Of a stretch of DNA of 38,495 nucleotides, positions 11,785-23,015 are shown piece after piece. Source of the DNA: Brachionus koreanus (taxonomy: Eukaryota; Rotifera; Eurotatoria; Ploima; Brachionidae); contig PJRA01000160.1 in assembly GCA_016987375.1 (NCBI GenBank), positions 1,142,072 to 1,180,566 on the forward strand, written 5' to 3'. The notes below the pieces were generated by a model that was not told where the DNA came from, did no database searches, and saw only the letters and a program-made list of their open reading frames with translations. How positions within the stretch are numbered: position 1 is the stretch's first letter; each line of letters starts with the position of its first letter. The translations under genes and the position numbers were made by a program.

Positions 11785-13458
11785 AAATATTTGATTTCCT
11801 CAGAGATTTGTTTAAATAATTAAAAGGTGATCTATTAGGTTTTATTGACTATTTATTTTTTGTTTATTCAAATACAAGACAATAAAATATGTTGATTTAC
11901 AGCAGAGAAATGAGCATTAATTACAATTAAATTAAACCAAACATATGCTGAGTGAAGATGATGGTCTTATTTTTCGATGACTTCCTCGATGTGAATTTTA
12001 TTAAATTATTAAAAAACCATTTTTACCACTATTTAAAAATTATAAATATATGTTTAGATTTTTGTTTTAATATTTTACTGGGCACCAAATATTTGTGTTT
12101 GACAAACAAGATTTTGGAGAAAATATTTCTCATTTTATGAAAATTTTCAAAAAGTGGTGTTTGATTTCATTAAATATTTAAGCTTCTAAAGTCTAAGCAT
12201 TGAAACAATGATCTTATTTACTGATTTAAAACTTTGACAATAAGATTTTTGATTCGTTTAAAGGTGAGTGCTAATATCCGAGTAATATCTTGTTCCTACT
12301 ATTGAATAGAAATCCCCAAAAGGAAGAATTATAAGCTATTACTAATCCGAATATAAAATAATTAACTAAGATAAAATTACCCGAGATTGGCCAAAATGGA
12401 CGAAATAACGTATTTCTTGCTTTAAGCACGTTTTCATAAGTCTAACTTTTGATCCTCAAGAGATACTTTAGATACTGTTTTATGTTTCTATTTTGCTTTA
12501 TTTCACTTTCAGGTCAGTTATTTAATTCATAAAATTAAACTAATCTGTTCTTAAATTAACATTGGCTTAAAAATACCGGCTAATCTCTTTAGGTATTTGA
12601 AAACTAATTTAATTTTCAAAAATCAAATCCTTTTCACTTGAGTTGGCAGGTTTTTAATGCTATTATATAACTTTTTTTTGTTAAATTAATGCTATTACAA
12701 GTTCTTAGTTCAAATTAGTAGATTCGTTTTCATCAAACCCCCATTCTGGTTTATTCAGTTTTTTATTTTAAAAGTTAAGTTTGAATATAATTACAGCGAG
12801 AATTTTTTAATAAGTTTTTTTTTTTTTTTGATAATTGATAAATTTTTCCTATAATTACTCTTTTTTAGTTAATAAGTTAATGCATTAATCCAAAAAAAAA
12901 GTTTAAGTTTCAAATTTTAATGTTTTATTATTTTTAAAAAAATTAAAGTATTTTCTTGTTTTAAAATTTAATAATAAAACACATTTTCATGCTAAAAAAA
13001 AAGCCATATGTAACCATAAACAAGTATCATGAATAATTCTGCATGCATTATACTTAAATGTTTTCGTTTCGAATATGCTTCTGCAATTAAATTTATAATC
13101 AAAAATAGTTGAAAATTTTTTTATTGATAACATTTAAACATGATAATTAAAATTTCATCAAAAAATTAAATTTACTGAAAAAAAAAATGTTTTTTAAAAC
13201 TATTTAAGTTGATTATTTTGACATATGCAAACAAAGTAAGGATATTTTCACTTTGGTAGTATTAAGATAAGATAACAAAAAAGCAACCATCGTTTTGGAG
13301 AGTTGAATTTTAGATGAGATAATTTCAAATTGGGTTAAATAATGTAAATTTCATCTAAATTTTAAGAATTTTTATTTTTTAACAATAATCCATTACCAAT
13401 CTATATGAGATAAAATAACTCTTTTTTTATTTATTCTTAACATTTTTTTTTTTCAGCC

Positions 13459-13474
13459 TCAAATGATCATTTGA
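13459..13474. repeat. 16-bp perfect palindrome
   Basis: TCAAATGATCATTTGA is its own reverse complement. It sits shortly after a T-run ending in CAG that resembles a splice acceptor, but no open frame follows. Confidence 0.75.
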
Positions 13475-16132
13475 AAAGGTTTTTTTAATATTTTAATTTT
13501 TTATTGAAAATTTTCAATATTTTTCCATTGAACCAATTTTCCATGTTCAATAATTTGGTTTTAATTTTAACAGGATGTTTTTTTTTCTTAAATTATAAGA
13601 AAATATTGTTTTCATTTTTATTGTTATTGAGCTAAAAATAATTTATTGATACAGAGGTCACAAAATGATGAGTGAATAAAGTTGAATGATCACAATAGCT
13701 AGTTTTAAATAAAGAGAGAGTATTTTAGAGGTCTGTTTATGCGGAAAATTAAATAAGTTGTGTTATGATAGGCTCTTTTTGTTCGAATTCCTCATCAATG
13801 CACAATTTAAACTGAAGGCTAGGCCTTGAAATCTTAAGAAAACAAAATTTGAAATTCAAATTTCCTCGATCACAAAGAACCAAGTTCTAATTAATTTATT
13901 CAGCTAGGTTAGTGGTTAGGTTCATTAATGTGAAAATTTGATTAAAACTTTTCTTAAATTAACTTCTTGTTTACTCTAAAAAAATATGGCACATTTTTCT
14001 CCAAATAAATCTCTAAATCCTTGACAATATTTTTCAAGGATTTAAACTTTTTACTTATTAATAATAATTACGTAAAGCGTAAATAGATAAGCAAACAGAG
14101 AAATTTAATATTTGAGAGTGCAAACAATGGCAATAAAAACGAGCTCAAGTGTTGCTAGAGTTGATTTAAATTTAAGCTACAACTATCAGCAATCGGATCA
14201 ACTAGCACATTTCAGAAATATGTCAGTTAGTTGAGTGGAAATCTTGATGACCGATTTATCTGTGCTTTGAATCGATTTTGCCACACTCAATTTGTCGGAT
14301 ATTTATGCTTCCTATCTCGGCCTAGGATCTCTCATTATTTTCCGGCATATGAACAAACGTGAATATGAACTCACATTTTAGATTCTATCTTAAATATTTA
14401 CAGATTTTCGATTAAATTTCAGGAAAAAATTTCGCATAAAATAATTAAAAATAAATAAGCCGGCATTGCGAACAACTGACAGCTCTAGCAGTATTTTTGT
14501 TCACTTATTAATCAAAATGTTTGACTGCTGCAAGCGTTTAGTAGCCGATTTCCAGCAAAACAAAAAGGTTAAAATCGACCAAAACTAGATACATACAGTT
14601 CCGATTTCAAGACTAAATAATACTTAAGCCAGTCATTCTCGATCAAACTTCATATTTCAATTGAAATTTGTTTGTTTTATTCGTTGTTTTGATTATTTTC
14701 TTATGCTATAAATGTTTCACTGGGTGTACTTTAACTGCACCGGTTTTCTAAATAAATTACTCGAATTATCTATCATTTTCAGGTTCAATTTACTAGCCGA
14801 CTAAAAACAAACAACAATGGCTGACTGGCAAGCAGCATGAAATGCGAGTTGTGCTAAGAGCTTTGCTATTAATCGCTATAATTGAGCAAAATTGTATAAA
14901 AGCGTCATAAACCTAGAGGATTATACAAAAATAAGGAAGAAATGATTAGAATTATAGAATTTTAAACCGTGATTTTCTTAATTATAATCAAAATAATTTG
15001 CTTTTAAATTGAATATGTTATTTGAGTGAATTGCTTAGGCTCGTCTATCAATGGTTTGTTTTTGGCTCAAAACGGACTATTTTCATTTAATCAAGCTAAA
15101 ATGAAATTAATTTTTTTTTCTTGGTCTTTCTAAACAATTTGAAAGGTGAAAAAAAGTGTTGATAACCGGTCATACAAACCGTACCCAGACAGGAAAACAA
15201 TTTTAGATATTTTAATTTAATTCGATTATTTCCGCACTTGGCTTTGATGAGCTTATATATTTTAAAAAAAACTATCAATCTGGTTGAAAATAGTTATTTT
15301 AAATGGCCACTTAAGTCAATCAGATTTTAGTTAAATATTTATTTTTCAACGCTTTTTTTTAAAAAATTTTAAATTGGTTAAAGAAAATTTTTGATAGAAT
15401 TTAAATTTTAATTTAGACAAAAATTTAGAGTTTTTTCTTTTTAATTTTTTATAAATTTTTTTTTAAGCAACAAAAAAAATAGATATTAGATCGCTTTTTC
15501 TCATTGAATGACACTCAATGTTGTATTAAATTGTGATTTTTTTTAATATTCTTATTCATCTATGTAATTCAATCTGAGTTTGAAATACTAGACCGTTTAG
15601 TGAGCTACTTGACTTTAAAGCAAAATTTGGAATTTTTATTTTTTTCAAATCATCAAAGAATAGAAAAAAATTAAGAATTGTTTATGGTTGTTTTGAAAAA
15701 ATAAATCAGTATGCAATTTTTATCAAGATGAATTTATCAGATTGTTGATTTATAATAAATGATCACAATAAAAGCAAATTAAATACCATTTACCTAATTG
15801 TCTCGTCTAAATTTTGAATTGAATTATTTAAATTTTCAGATAGATCCATCTGGAAGAAAATATTTTGAATAAATTCTCAATTTAGACCAGATAGTGTTAT
15901 TTTATATCGAAATATTTTAATAAAGGGCTAAAAATGCACGTGTATTTGTTCCAGGTGCAGATTTGTTGGTAAAAAATTAAGGGTATTTACATTCGGAAAA
16001 ACAATTTATGCCTTTTTTTCAAAAGTAAAGATTATTTAATAAAAAAAATAAATTATTTTCCTATGTTAGGAATGAAATTTAAAATAGTGTTTGTTAATAT
16101 TTTAAGCTTAAAATTCAATTCAATTAAAAATT

Positions 16133-16374
16133 ATTTAGACATTTTTATTTATTTTTTTTAAATATTGTTCGGCAAAGCCTTGGCCGGTTGGAATGGAAAC
16201 TTAGTCCTTCCTTTCAACAACATGAAGAACAATTTTAAAAAAAAATATATAATTGAAACAAAATGTTAGATTAGATTAAAGATACTTATTAAAATTTTAC
16301 AGTGAATTTATTAAAGAGGAGAAAAAGACTACTTAAAAAAAAAAGCATAAAATTTTTTGAATTTAGACATTTTT
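16133..16374 (-). mobile_element. Retroposon with 14-bp target duplication (family A, copy 4)
   Basis: The element occupies 16147-16360 and is flanked by ATTTAGACATTTTT at 16133-16146 and 16361-16374. On the minus strand it ends with GGAAGGACTAAGTTTCCATT, a GC-rich stem region (GGCCAAGGCTTTGCC) and an A/T tail next to the 16146 junction. Most of its length matches the copy at 22806-23005, with a longer 5' end. The target duplication, tail and 5' truncation show insertion by target-primed reverse transcription. No coding frame is present, so it is a LINE 3'UTR or a SINE. Confidence 0.75.
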
Positions 16375-17300
16375 GCTTTAAGCTAAAAAAAATTAGGCTT
16401 GGCGGATCAAGTAAAAGGAGAATTTCTATATGAAAACAAATGGAACGTGTTTCCTGATTTTAAGATTAAAATCCATTTAATTAGAAATGTTCCTAATGTT
16501 AACAGAATCAATGCGTTCTAATTAAGTAAAATACAGTTCTGATAAGAATCGCTTAATTATTACAAACGGATTCAAAATTAATAAAAAAGAAATTTGCGTT
16601 TTAAATCCAATAATTACTAGTTTGCATATTTTGAGATAACAATCTCAAGATTTTCACAACTTTCAAATGTATTTTGTAGGGCTTTTTCGTCTAAGTACTC
16701 GCCACTTCCATTGTTTTTAAAGCAAAACTTGTAAATTGACGGCCAATAATTATACACTCAAAATCTAAATGGACTTGATCTCTTTGTTAGAAAACCTCAG
16801 CTTGAAGTGTTCTCTCTCTGAATTAATTTAACTGTCCAATTTAAAGCAATTAATTTAAATAAATAGATTTTTAATTATTTTCATAAACAGCTATAATTAT
16901 TTAAGTGAACACTTTTATATGTGTTGCATAATTTGGTCAAGTCTACTCTTAAAAAATAAAAAAATTAAGTACAAATACTTTATTTTCTAAAAGTTAAATT
17001 TTTTGTTTGTTTTTAGAGAATTTAAAATCTCATCCTTAATAAAAAAAAAATATATAAAATTTTTGTAAGAAATTGAAAAACAAGTTTGTGAATTAACTTG
17101 GCTTCCCAGTCAATTTAGAAAAATTATCAGTCTTATTTTTTATATTCTAGATTATTTTAGTTTACATAAAAGAAAAAAAAAACAATTTAAGTTTCAGAGG
17201 CTTCGTGACTTTTTTCTAAAAATTTAAAACCATATTTTATTTAAAATAATAAACTACTAATTGTTTAAATTTGTACAACTTGATTTTTTATATTTTAAAG

Positions 17301-17345
17301 GCGAGAGAAAGAGAGAAAACAAAAAAAAAAGAGAAAGAGAAAGCA
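17301..17345. repeat. GA-rich tract
   Basis: Imperfect (GAGA/AAAGAGA)n sequence interrupted by a poly(A) run. Confidence 0.8.
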
Positions 17346-17655
17346 AAGTGACATTCACAATCAAGTATTTTTCAATAAATCACTTTCACACGTTTTCACA
17401 ATGCGATAAACTATCTATTAAAAATAAATTAAACAAATTTTATTGTTCATAAGCTGGTACGATAAATAAATGACATAGCATTGTGAAAAGTTTTTGAATA
17501 AAACTTTCACTCGATTTAGTGTTTAGCGATGTAAAAAAATCATATCAGGGTCATTAGTTTTAAACATTGGTCAATTAAAATTAAAATTCATTTAGGTATA
17601 TTTTCGATTTGCAATTAAAACAACACTTCAAAGTCAATTTTAAAACAAAGCGGGT

Positions 17656-17682
17656 TGAGAGAGAGAAAGAGAGAGAGAGAGT
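17656..17682. repeat. (GA)n microsatellite
   Basis: A 27-bp nearly pure GA repeat. GAGA tracts can bind GAGA-factor-like proteins in some animals, but no such role can be shown here. Confidence 0.85.
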
Positions 17683-18437
17683 CATATTAAAGTCAATAGA
17701 GACCAGTATATGTTTAGCTATGAGACCATTTGGCAACATTCAAGATAACTACTAGCCTGTATCAATTAGTTAAAAATTTCTAATTAAATATGAGATACGA
17801 TAGCTAATTAAATCATATTTGGCAAAGTCAAGACCATCGAGATAACATTAGCTATCAATATGCACTCTCGTTCTCGCTATCTCTATCTATTCTAATTATA
17901 AGATAAATAAAGCAGTTTTTTAATTAATTTGTATATTGATACCTATCTATTAGATGTATTGATATGGAGATACAAGTTTTATCTTTGTTTTTTCGAGTTT
18001 TAGTTTGTTTTTTGCCAGATGCTTGAGCTTGAATATTAAAGACAGAGCTATTCGAAATATTTGCAAGCCCGAGGCCATTCAAAATCTCTGGTTAAAGGCA
18101 GTCCGATCAAGCATATTTCTCTGTCCATTTAATAAAAATTGAAATTCAACAGAACCGGATTATTACCGAACTGAGCCTAGTCAGCATTATTCTAATCTAG
18201 CGTAACTAAGCACAGTCTGGCACGCAGATTGCTCTAAATCCAGAAACAAAAGATTTTAATTAAATATGCATCTGAGCGTGGCTAATTTTCACAACATAAC
18301 TTAAGGCCTTTTAGAATTTATTATTCAATATTTTTTTTATTTTTTCTAAAAGTCAAACTTTAAAATTTTCATAAAAAAAAACTAAAATTTTTTTTTTATT
18401 TAAAAAAAAAAGATAATTTTGATTTTTGAATAGTTTA

Positions 18438-18675
18438 TTAAATAAGCAAATAAATTTTTATTTATTTTTTATTAAAAATATAATTTAGGGGTGGGGGGTC
18501 TCCAGGTTTGCCCGAATGGCTTCGTAAAAATTGAGTAAAAAATTATAAATATGTAGAAGAAAGAAAAATGTTAAAATTTAATTTATGTACAATTTGTGAG
18601 TCTGGAGAATTTATCTATTGGTGTCTCGAATCTTTTGATTTGGTTTGCTTCTCGTTGTTAAATAAGCAAATAAAT
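18438..18675 (-). mobile_element. LINE 3' end with 18-bp target duplication
   Basis: TTAAATAAGCAAATAAAT occurs at 18438-18455 and again, identical, at 18658-18675, bounding a 202-bp insert. On the minus strand the insert starts with a 24-codon open frame (KRFETPIDKFSRLTN) ending in TAA. It continues through AT-rich 3'UTR and a GC-rich block (GAAGCCATTCGGGC, then CCTGGAGACCCCCCACCCC) and ends in an A/T tail at the 18455 junction. This is the anatomy of a 5'-truncated non-LTR retrotransposon insertion. The perfect duplication suggests it is not very old. Confidence 0.65.
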
Positions 18676-19461
18676 AACCACATGCAAATTGTTTATTAGG
18701 TAACCTGAATTGAATTGAACGACCACTGGCCGAGTTAGACTAATTGACAATTTTTTTCTATTTTACTTTGACACAAAGTTATATCACACGTTAGGTAAAT
18801 ATTAACAGGTGAGAGCTAGTCTAAGATTGTGAAAGCAGGTGGTTAGAAAAAAAAATTCCAAAGCTAAGTAGTCAAGATTAAAATGGCTCACGAGCGAGTA
18901 TTTAAAATAAAATATTTGCTCAAGCATTCCAGATTAAGTCTGTAGTGAGATCGTATAACATAGCGCATACCGCTCATATAAATCCTCTTATGGCTCCGTT
19001 AAGAGAGATACATGTTTATGTGTCTAGTAATACGATACTGTTATTTATTTACAAATTTATTTAAGAAGCCGCTTGTGTGTTTATTTTTAAAATTTATTGA
19101 GTATATTGAGTATTGATTTTAGCACGAGTTTAAAGGTGCAAAAAGCGTTGTTAAACATGAAAATAAAACTTTTTGTTGCTGGTCGTTGTTGTTGTGTTTT
19201 TCTTTGACTGCTTTTTTAGAATTAAAACAGTGGCAAATATTTGAAGTGCGTGATGAGGAAGTGCTAAGCCCATTTGAACGTGATTGCTTTATTTTTCAAT
19301 CACGTTATCAATTTATCATTTAATTGATAATAAAACTCTCAACCCCCCAAAAAAAAATAATAAAAAAATAATTAGTCTTAATTTTAATCACTTTATTTTT
19401 TTGATTAATATTAATTTTGTAAAACAAAAAAAAAAAAATTAAAAATTAAATTTATTTTAGA
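18676..19461. promoter_or_regulatory. Putative promoter/5' region of the membrane-protein gene
   Basis: More balanced composition than the flanking DNA, with a TATA-like TATAAA at 18977-18982. Two adjoining hairpins (19277-19330) lie in the last 200 bp. CAG/GTGAGAG near 18809 resembles a splice donor, and TTTATTTTAG ending at 19460 resembles a splice acceptor, so a 5' intron is possible. No upstream coding exon is recognisable. Confidence 0.3.
19277..19330. repeat. Two back-to-back perfect hairpins
   Basis: AACGTGATTG/CAATCACGTT (19277-19286 and 19297-19306, 10-nt loop) is followed, overlapping by two bases, by TTATCAATT/AATTGATAA (19305-19313 and 19322-19330, 8-nt loop). Both arm pairs are perfect. 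They lie about 130-185 bp before the membrane-protein start, so they could act in DNA or in a 5' leader RNA. Confidence 0.75.
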
Positions 19462-20529
19462 ATGAATTATAAAAAAAATCCTAAATGCGAAATAATGGAG
19501 AGGATCGGTCCTCCGCCAGTGTTCGGACTCGATCCTCCGCCAATGCCGCCACTGCCCCTTCGACTCGACACCATTGTAATCCAAGACACCAAGTCGTTTC
19601 AACCGTTTCTCAAATGCTCAAACGAATCAAAGACAAACAACGAGTTTATGGCAAATCAAGTGGCCAGCTCGTACTTTTTCGTCATTACTGTCATAATAGT
19701 AGCCCTAATTGTATTCCTAGTAATTTTTATTCTAGCCGCTCTTATAATTGTTTACGTAACTCGATTAAAACTAAACAAAAACAATTTAAATCGATCGAAA
19801 AATTCCACTCAGTCATCTAACAAGCACGAATCCCAGCAAACAGTCTCGGTACTAACTCTCACATCACCTTCTTTCACCCAAATATCCAACTCACCAAATT
19901 CAACCACGAGCTTTGCCTGTTCGGCCGAAGAACGAAATTTGATAATCGAACAGCCCAAAGTGGTAGCCTTGAATAGTTTTAGTAAATTGCCACTACACGA
20001 GAACACATTCAAGCCGATACAGATGAGCTCTTCGATTTCGTCGACCTCATCGGCCTCGCCGAATAAACAGTCTTTTGCCAGTGAGTCAATGGACACTAAT
20101 AGAACCGCATGCACAGTTCTAACGCAGGCTAGATCGACTCGGAACTTCAAGTGTCCTGTTGTATTCCAAAATGAAAATCAACAGCACTATTACGAGTCGA
20201 TTGGCGACGTAAGTCAACTGTATTTTGATGTTGATGATCAAAATTACAGGAAGAATATTGCTAGATGTGTGATACCTGAGGCAATTGAAGTCAACTGTCC
20301 AATACAACAAAACTTACATGAGCATTATCCTATTACTTGCTGTTCTTGTACTTTGATGAAGTACAAGCAAAATTTTGCACATTCGTGCTCAAATCCGATG
20401 CGAAATAGTCAAGTTAATTTGAATGCAATTGAGTATTGTTATGATAATAGCCGCGATGTACTCGTTCGTCCAAATCAATCGTCTTCTAATTTAAATTCTT
20501 CAAATTATTTGAAAAGTCTTCTTGTTTAA
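19462..20529 (+). CDS. Single-pass membrane protein of unknown family
   Basis: A 355-residue frame whose family I do not recognise. Residues about 71-99 form one long hydrophobic helix (YFFVITVIIVALIV onward), followed by a basic stop-transfer segment (RLKLNKNN). The N-terminal part is short and proline-rich (GPPPVFG, DPPPMPPLP) with no signal peptide. The roughly 255-residue remainder is Ser/Thr/Asn-rich, with a late Cys cluster (CCSC near residue 313). A type III topology with a cytoplasmic tail is likely. The first ATG follows an acceptor-like TTTTAG, and the second ATG at 19495 begins where base composition becomes coding-like and may be the true start (344 residues). An upstream exon cannot be excluded. 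Poly(A) signals follow at 20564 and 20639. It may be the last exon of a larger receptor or an orphan protein. Confidence 0.7.
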   Translation: MNYKKNPKCEIMERIGPPPVFGLDPPPMPPLPLRLDTIVIQDTKSFQPFLKCSNESKTNNEFMANQVASSYFFVITVIIVALIVFLVIFILAALIIVYVTRLKLNKNNLNRSKNSTQSSNKHESQQTVSVLTLTSPSFTQISNSPNSTTSFACSAEERNLIIEQPKVVALNSFSKLPLHENTFKPIQMSSSISSTSSASPNKQSFASESMDTNRTACTVLTQARSTRNFKCPVVFQNENQQHYYESIGDVSQLYFDVDDQNYRKNIARCVIPEAIEVNCPIQQNLHEHYPITCCSCTLMKYKQNFAHSCSNPMRNSQVNLNAIEYCYDNSRDVLVRPNQSSSNLNSSNYLKSLLV

Positions 20530-20563
20530 TTTAAGCTTTATATATTTTCTATTCTAAGTCTAG

Positions 20564-20644
20564 AATAAATTTGTGTTCGTTTTTTTATTCCATTATTTGT
20601 ATTTAATTGTAAATTATAGGAAATTTTATTTAAAACTGAATAAA
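20564..20644 (+). terminator. Poly(A) signals of the membrane-protein gene
   Basis: AATAAA occurs at 20564-20569 and 20639-20644, 35 and 110 bp after the stop codon. Confidence 0.65.
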
Positions 20645-20777
20645 GATTGGAATTAAAAAAAAATAATTTTTTATTTTAAAAATTTTTTCTCTTGAAATAA
20701 ACAAAATTTCCATTTGGTTGATCCAAAAAATGTTGTGTTTTTTTTTAACTTTTTTAAATTTATCAACAAAAAAAGCA

Positions 20778-21190
20778 ATAGTTAGCTAATCTTCAAAATA
20801 TAAATCATTATCTGCTCTATAGTCTTTAGCCTATCTATTGGTACCATTCACAGCTTTTGGAGCTAAAGAACTAATGACACTCTTATTCAACTTTGTCTTG
20901 GTTAGTAAAATGCCGTACTCTAAAAATATGAGCCATTGATCGAAAAATATGCTAATCAGAAGGAGAAAGATCTGGGCAATATGCTGGATGAGGAAATAGT
21001 TCGATCCCTTCCAGCTCTTCTATTTTTGACTAACCCTTTCTTGCTCTGAAGGCTCTTATCAACACTTTTAAACTTTTTAAACGAATCTTGTAACCTTTTA
21101 GTTTAAGAACATTTCCATCATCCACTATAGACATATTTGACGGTTATTGATGGGCCTTTTTTTTCAATAATGACATAACAAGACCAAAAT
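20778..21190 (-). pseudogene. Decayed mariner-type transposase
   Basis: Translated on the minus strand, the segment near 20940-21010 reads ELFPHPAYCPDLSPSD, matching the mariner hallmark HPPYSPDLAPSDYHLF that carries the third catalytic Asp. It continues through IFRS, a region resembling the usual (F/V)EN...FFASKSPEFY block (here FFSSKSCEWY) and ends near NDLYFED. Stop codons replace several residues, including the Tyr after PSD. Upstream (toward 21190) weak similarity continues with frameshifts. The element is inactive. No clear inverted repeats were found at the ends. Confidence 0.75.
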
Positions 21191-22795
21191 TTCAAAATTT
21201 TTTCTTGAACTTTTCATTTTATAAAAATTTTAAGAATTAAATAAACAAAGAGTTAGAAGAGCAATCAATTTTTTTTATTTAAACATATAATATCGCTTTA
21301 AGCTTTAAAATTACAAAGATGCTAAAATCAATAATTAATATAACCTTTAATAAAAAAAACGCTAATTTTTTTTAGTTAATCCTAAGAAATTTGAAATATA
21401 ACAATGTGCAAAATAAAGCTTTTTAAATTTTTTTCATTATTAACTTTTTTTAAGATATTTTTTTCTGTGCTATGAATAAACTAAAAAGAGCAAAAAATAA
21501 GGAAAGGACTTTAAAAGGTTTGTAAAAAATTAAATAATAAATTCTTGTTATTCTTGTCTTATTTTTTTTTATAATTCACATTTTTTAATTTAATTTTTTT
21601 TAAAGATTTTTTTTTATACTTTCAGCGTTTTATGTGAAGAAGGACTTGGATCTCATTGAGTGTCATGTTCTTTTCAAATGTATTTGATAAATACATTTAT
21701 AATAAATTAGAATGATAATTCTTAAAAAATATAAAACAAGGAAGCAATTGCCTAAATGGCTTATTTTTAATGTTTTATTCATTAAAATATTTTACAAAAA
21801 TTATGTGAACATTTTAGTATTCATTTTTGCACAAATATTTTTTTTGCCTTTATTAGTTGAATAAAAATTTGATTAAACAAAGTCCAAAAATCTGTTTTAA
21901 AATCGACTTCATTAAATAATTATTTTCCGGGTCAAGTAAATGACCTAGATTGAATAATTAACAATCTTATAATTGCAAAATTATCTCTAAATCAAAGCTA
22001 TTTGCTACTAACTAAAATTCGAAGATAAAAATATTTTTATGAGAGAAATTTTTTTCAATCAAGATCAAAATATTAATAATTTAAGAATAGCTATGCTAGA
22101 CATTTTTTTTACCAAGAAAAATTATTTTATGAATTAGTTTTGTAAAATTTTTTTAAATGTTTTGAAAAAAAATTATATTTTTTATCAATAAATTAAGCAT
22201 GAAATTAGTATAGAATATTTGTTTTTTTTTTTAATTTCAAGTCTAAGATGTAAATAATCCAAGATAAAAAAAAAGATAATATTAATAACTTCTAAAAAGA
22301 TCAGAAAATGAATACTAATTTTGCTAGCTGTTTATTTAATTACTTAAAAAACACGTTATTCTCGGTCACGATTTATCCAAAGCATTTCGGTGATTTCCAA
22401 ACACTGTACTGGATTATCCTGGATTATTTTTTGTTGAAAAATAATCTAATTCAAATTTAATTCAACATAAGCGCTATTTATTTTTTCAGATAAGACATTC
22501 ATAAGTGTAATTAAATTCATTTTTTCATTTGAAATCGAAATTTTACATTCAACCGTTTTCAAAGCTAATATTTACTCATACAAATAGGAAATATCACATT
22601 TATAGAAAAACCTTGCATTTAATTAGACTTTTTTGGCTTTTAAAGTTAGCCGGATGTTTAATTTTTATCTATTGATATAATTATAATCAAAGTTATTGTA
22701 TGTTTGCAGTTTTTTTTTTAATAATCGAATTAAATATATGCATTTGAAAAAAATTCTGGTTATAGCACATAAAAAAGATTTGTCTTAAAATTTAT
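21191..22795. other. AT-rich gene-free region
   Basis: No gene seen. A block near 21623-21680 contains GAAGAAGGACTTGGATCTCATT, a possible degraded member of retroposon family A. A perfect 10-bp hairpin lies at 22422-22446. Confidence 0.45.
22422..22446. repeat. Perfect hairpin
   Basis: GATTATTTTT and AAAAATAATC form 10-bp arms around a 5-nt loop. The left arm overlaps a short tandem repeat (GGATTATCCT/GGATTATTTT). Confidence 0.65.
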
Positions 22796-23015
22796 GCTGA
22801 ATTTATTTATTATTATTTTATTTATTTATTTAAAATATAGTTCTGCAAAGCCTTGGCCGGTTGGAATGGAAACTTAGTCCTTCCTTTCAGCCACATGAAG
22901 AATATTTTTGAAAAATAAAATATAATTGAAACCAAATGTTAAATTAGATTAAAGTTACATATTAAAAAGTTAACAGTGAATTTGTTAAAAAGATGAATTT
23001 GTTAGGCTGAATTTA
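22796..23015 (-). mobile_element. Retroposon with 10-bp target duplication (family A, copy 5)
   Basis: The element (22806-23005) is flanked by GCTGAATTTA at 22796-22805 and 23006-23015. On the minus strand it ends with GGAAGGACTAAGTTTCCATT, GGCCAAGGCTTTGC and a long (TAAA/TAA)n tail. It is a direct homologue of the element at 16147-16360. Confidence 0.75.

Larger units (their letters stand above)
7064..16132. other. Long gene-free region
   Basis: No gene is supported across about 9 kb. Most of it is AT-rich. Islands at about 8390-10100, 10200-11160 and 14100-15100 have more balanced composition and could be enhancers, introns or undetected non-coding transcripts. Local structures include nested inverted repeats at 8426-8554, an 11-bp inverted repeat at 10162-10172/10256-10266, GTCGTAAA/GTCATAAA at 10753-10771, a hairpin at 11764-11784 and a 16-bp palindrome at 13459-13474. 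Isolated splice-like sequences (for example TTTTCAG at 14777-14783) do not add up to a gene. Confidence 0.45.
16375..18437. other. Gene-free region with GA-rich tracts
   Basis: No gene is supported. GA-rich microsatellites at 17301-17345 and 17656-17682 and more balanced DNA at 16600-17000 and 17500-18300 stand out. These could be regulatory DNA for the membrane-protein gene downstream, but nothing here proves it. Confidence 0.45.

Noticed and set aside
11952..12140. 62-codon open frame
   Set aside because: It begins at GTG and has the hydrophobic composition expected of random AT-rich DNA.
13780..13800. GTTCGAATTCC resembling a tRNA B box
   Set aside because: No A box, no pairing acceptor stem and no T-arm stem could be drawn around it.
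17261..17452. 63-codon frame over the GA tract
   Set aside because: It starts at TTG, and its Arg/Glu/Lys-rich middle is simply the translated microsatellite.
19411..20310. Overlapping frames on both strands within the membrane-protein gene
   Set aside because: They lie inside a frame with a clear transmembrane segment and coding-like composition, and they have no features of their own.
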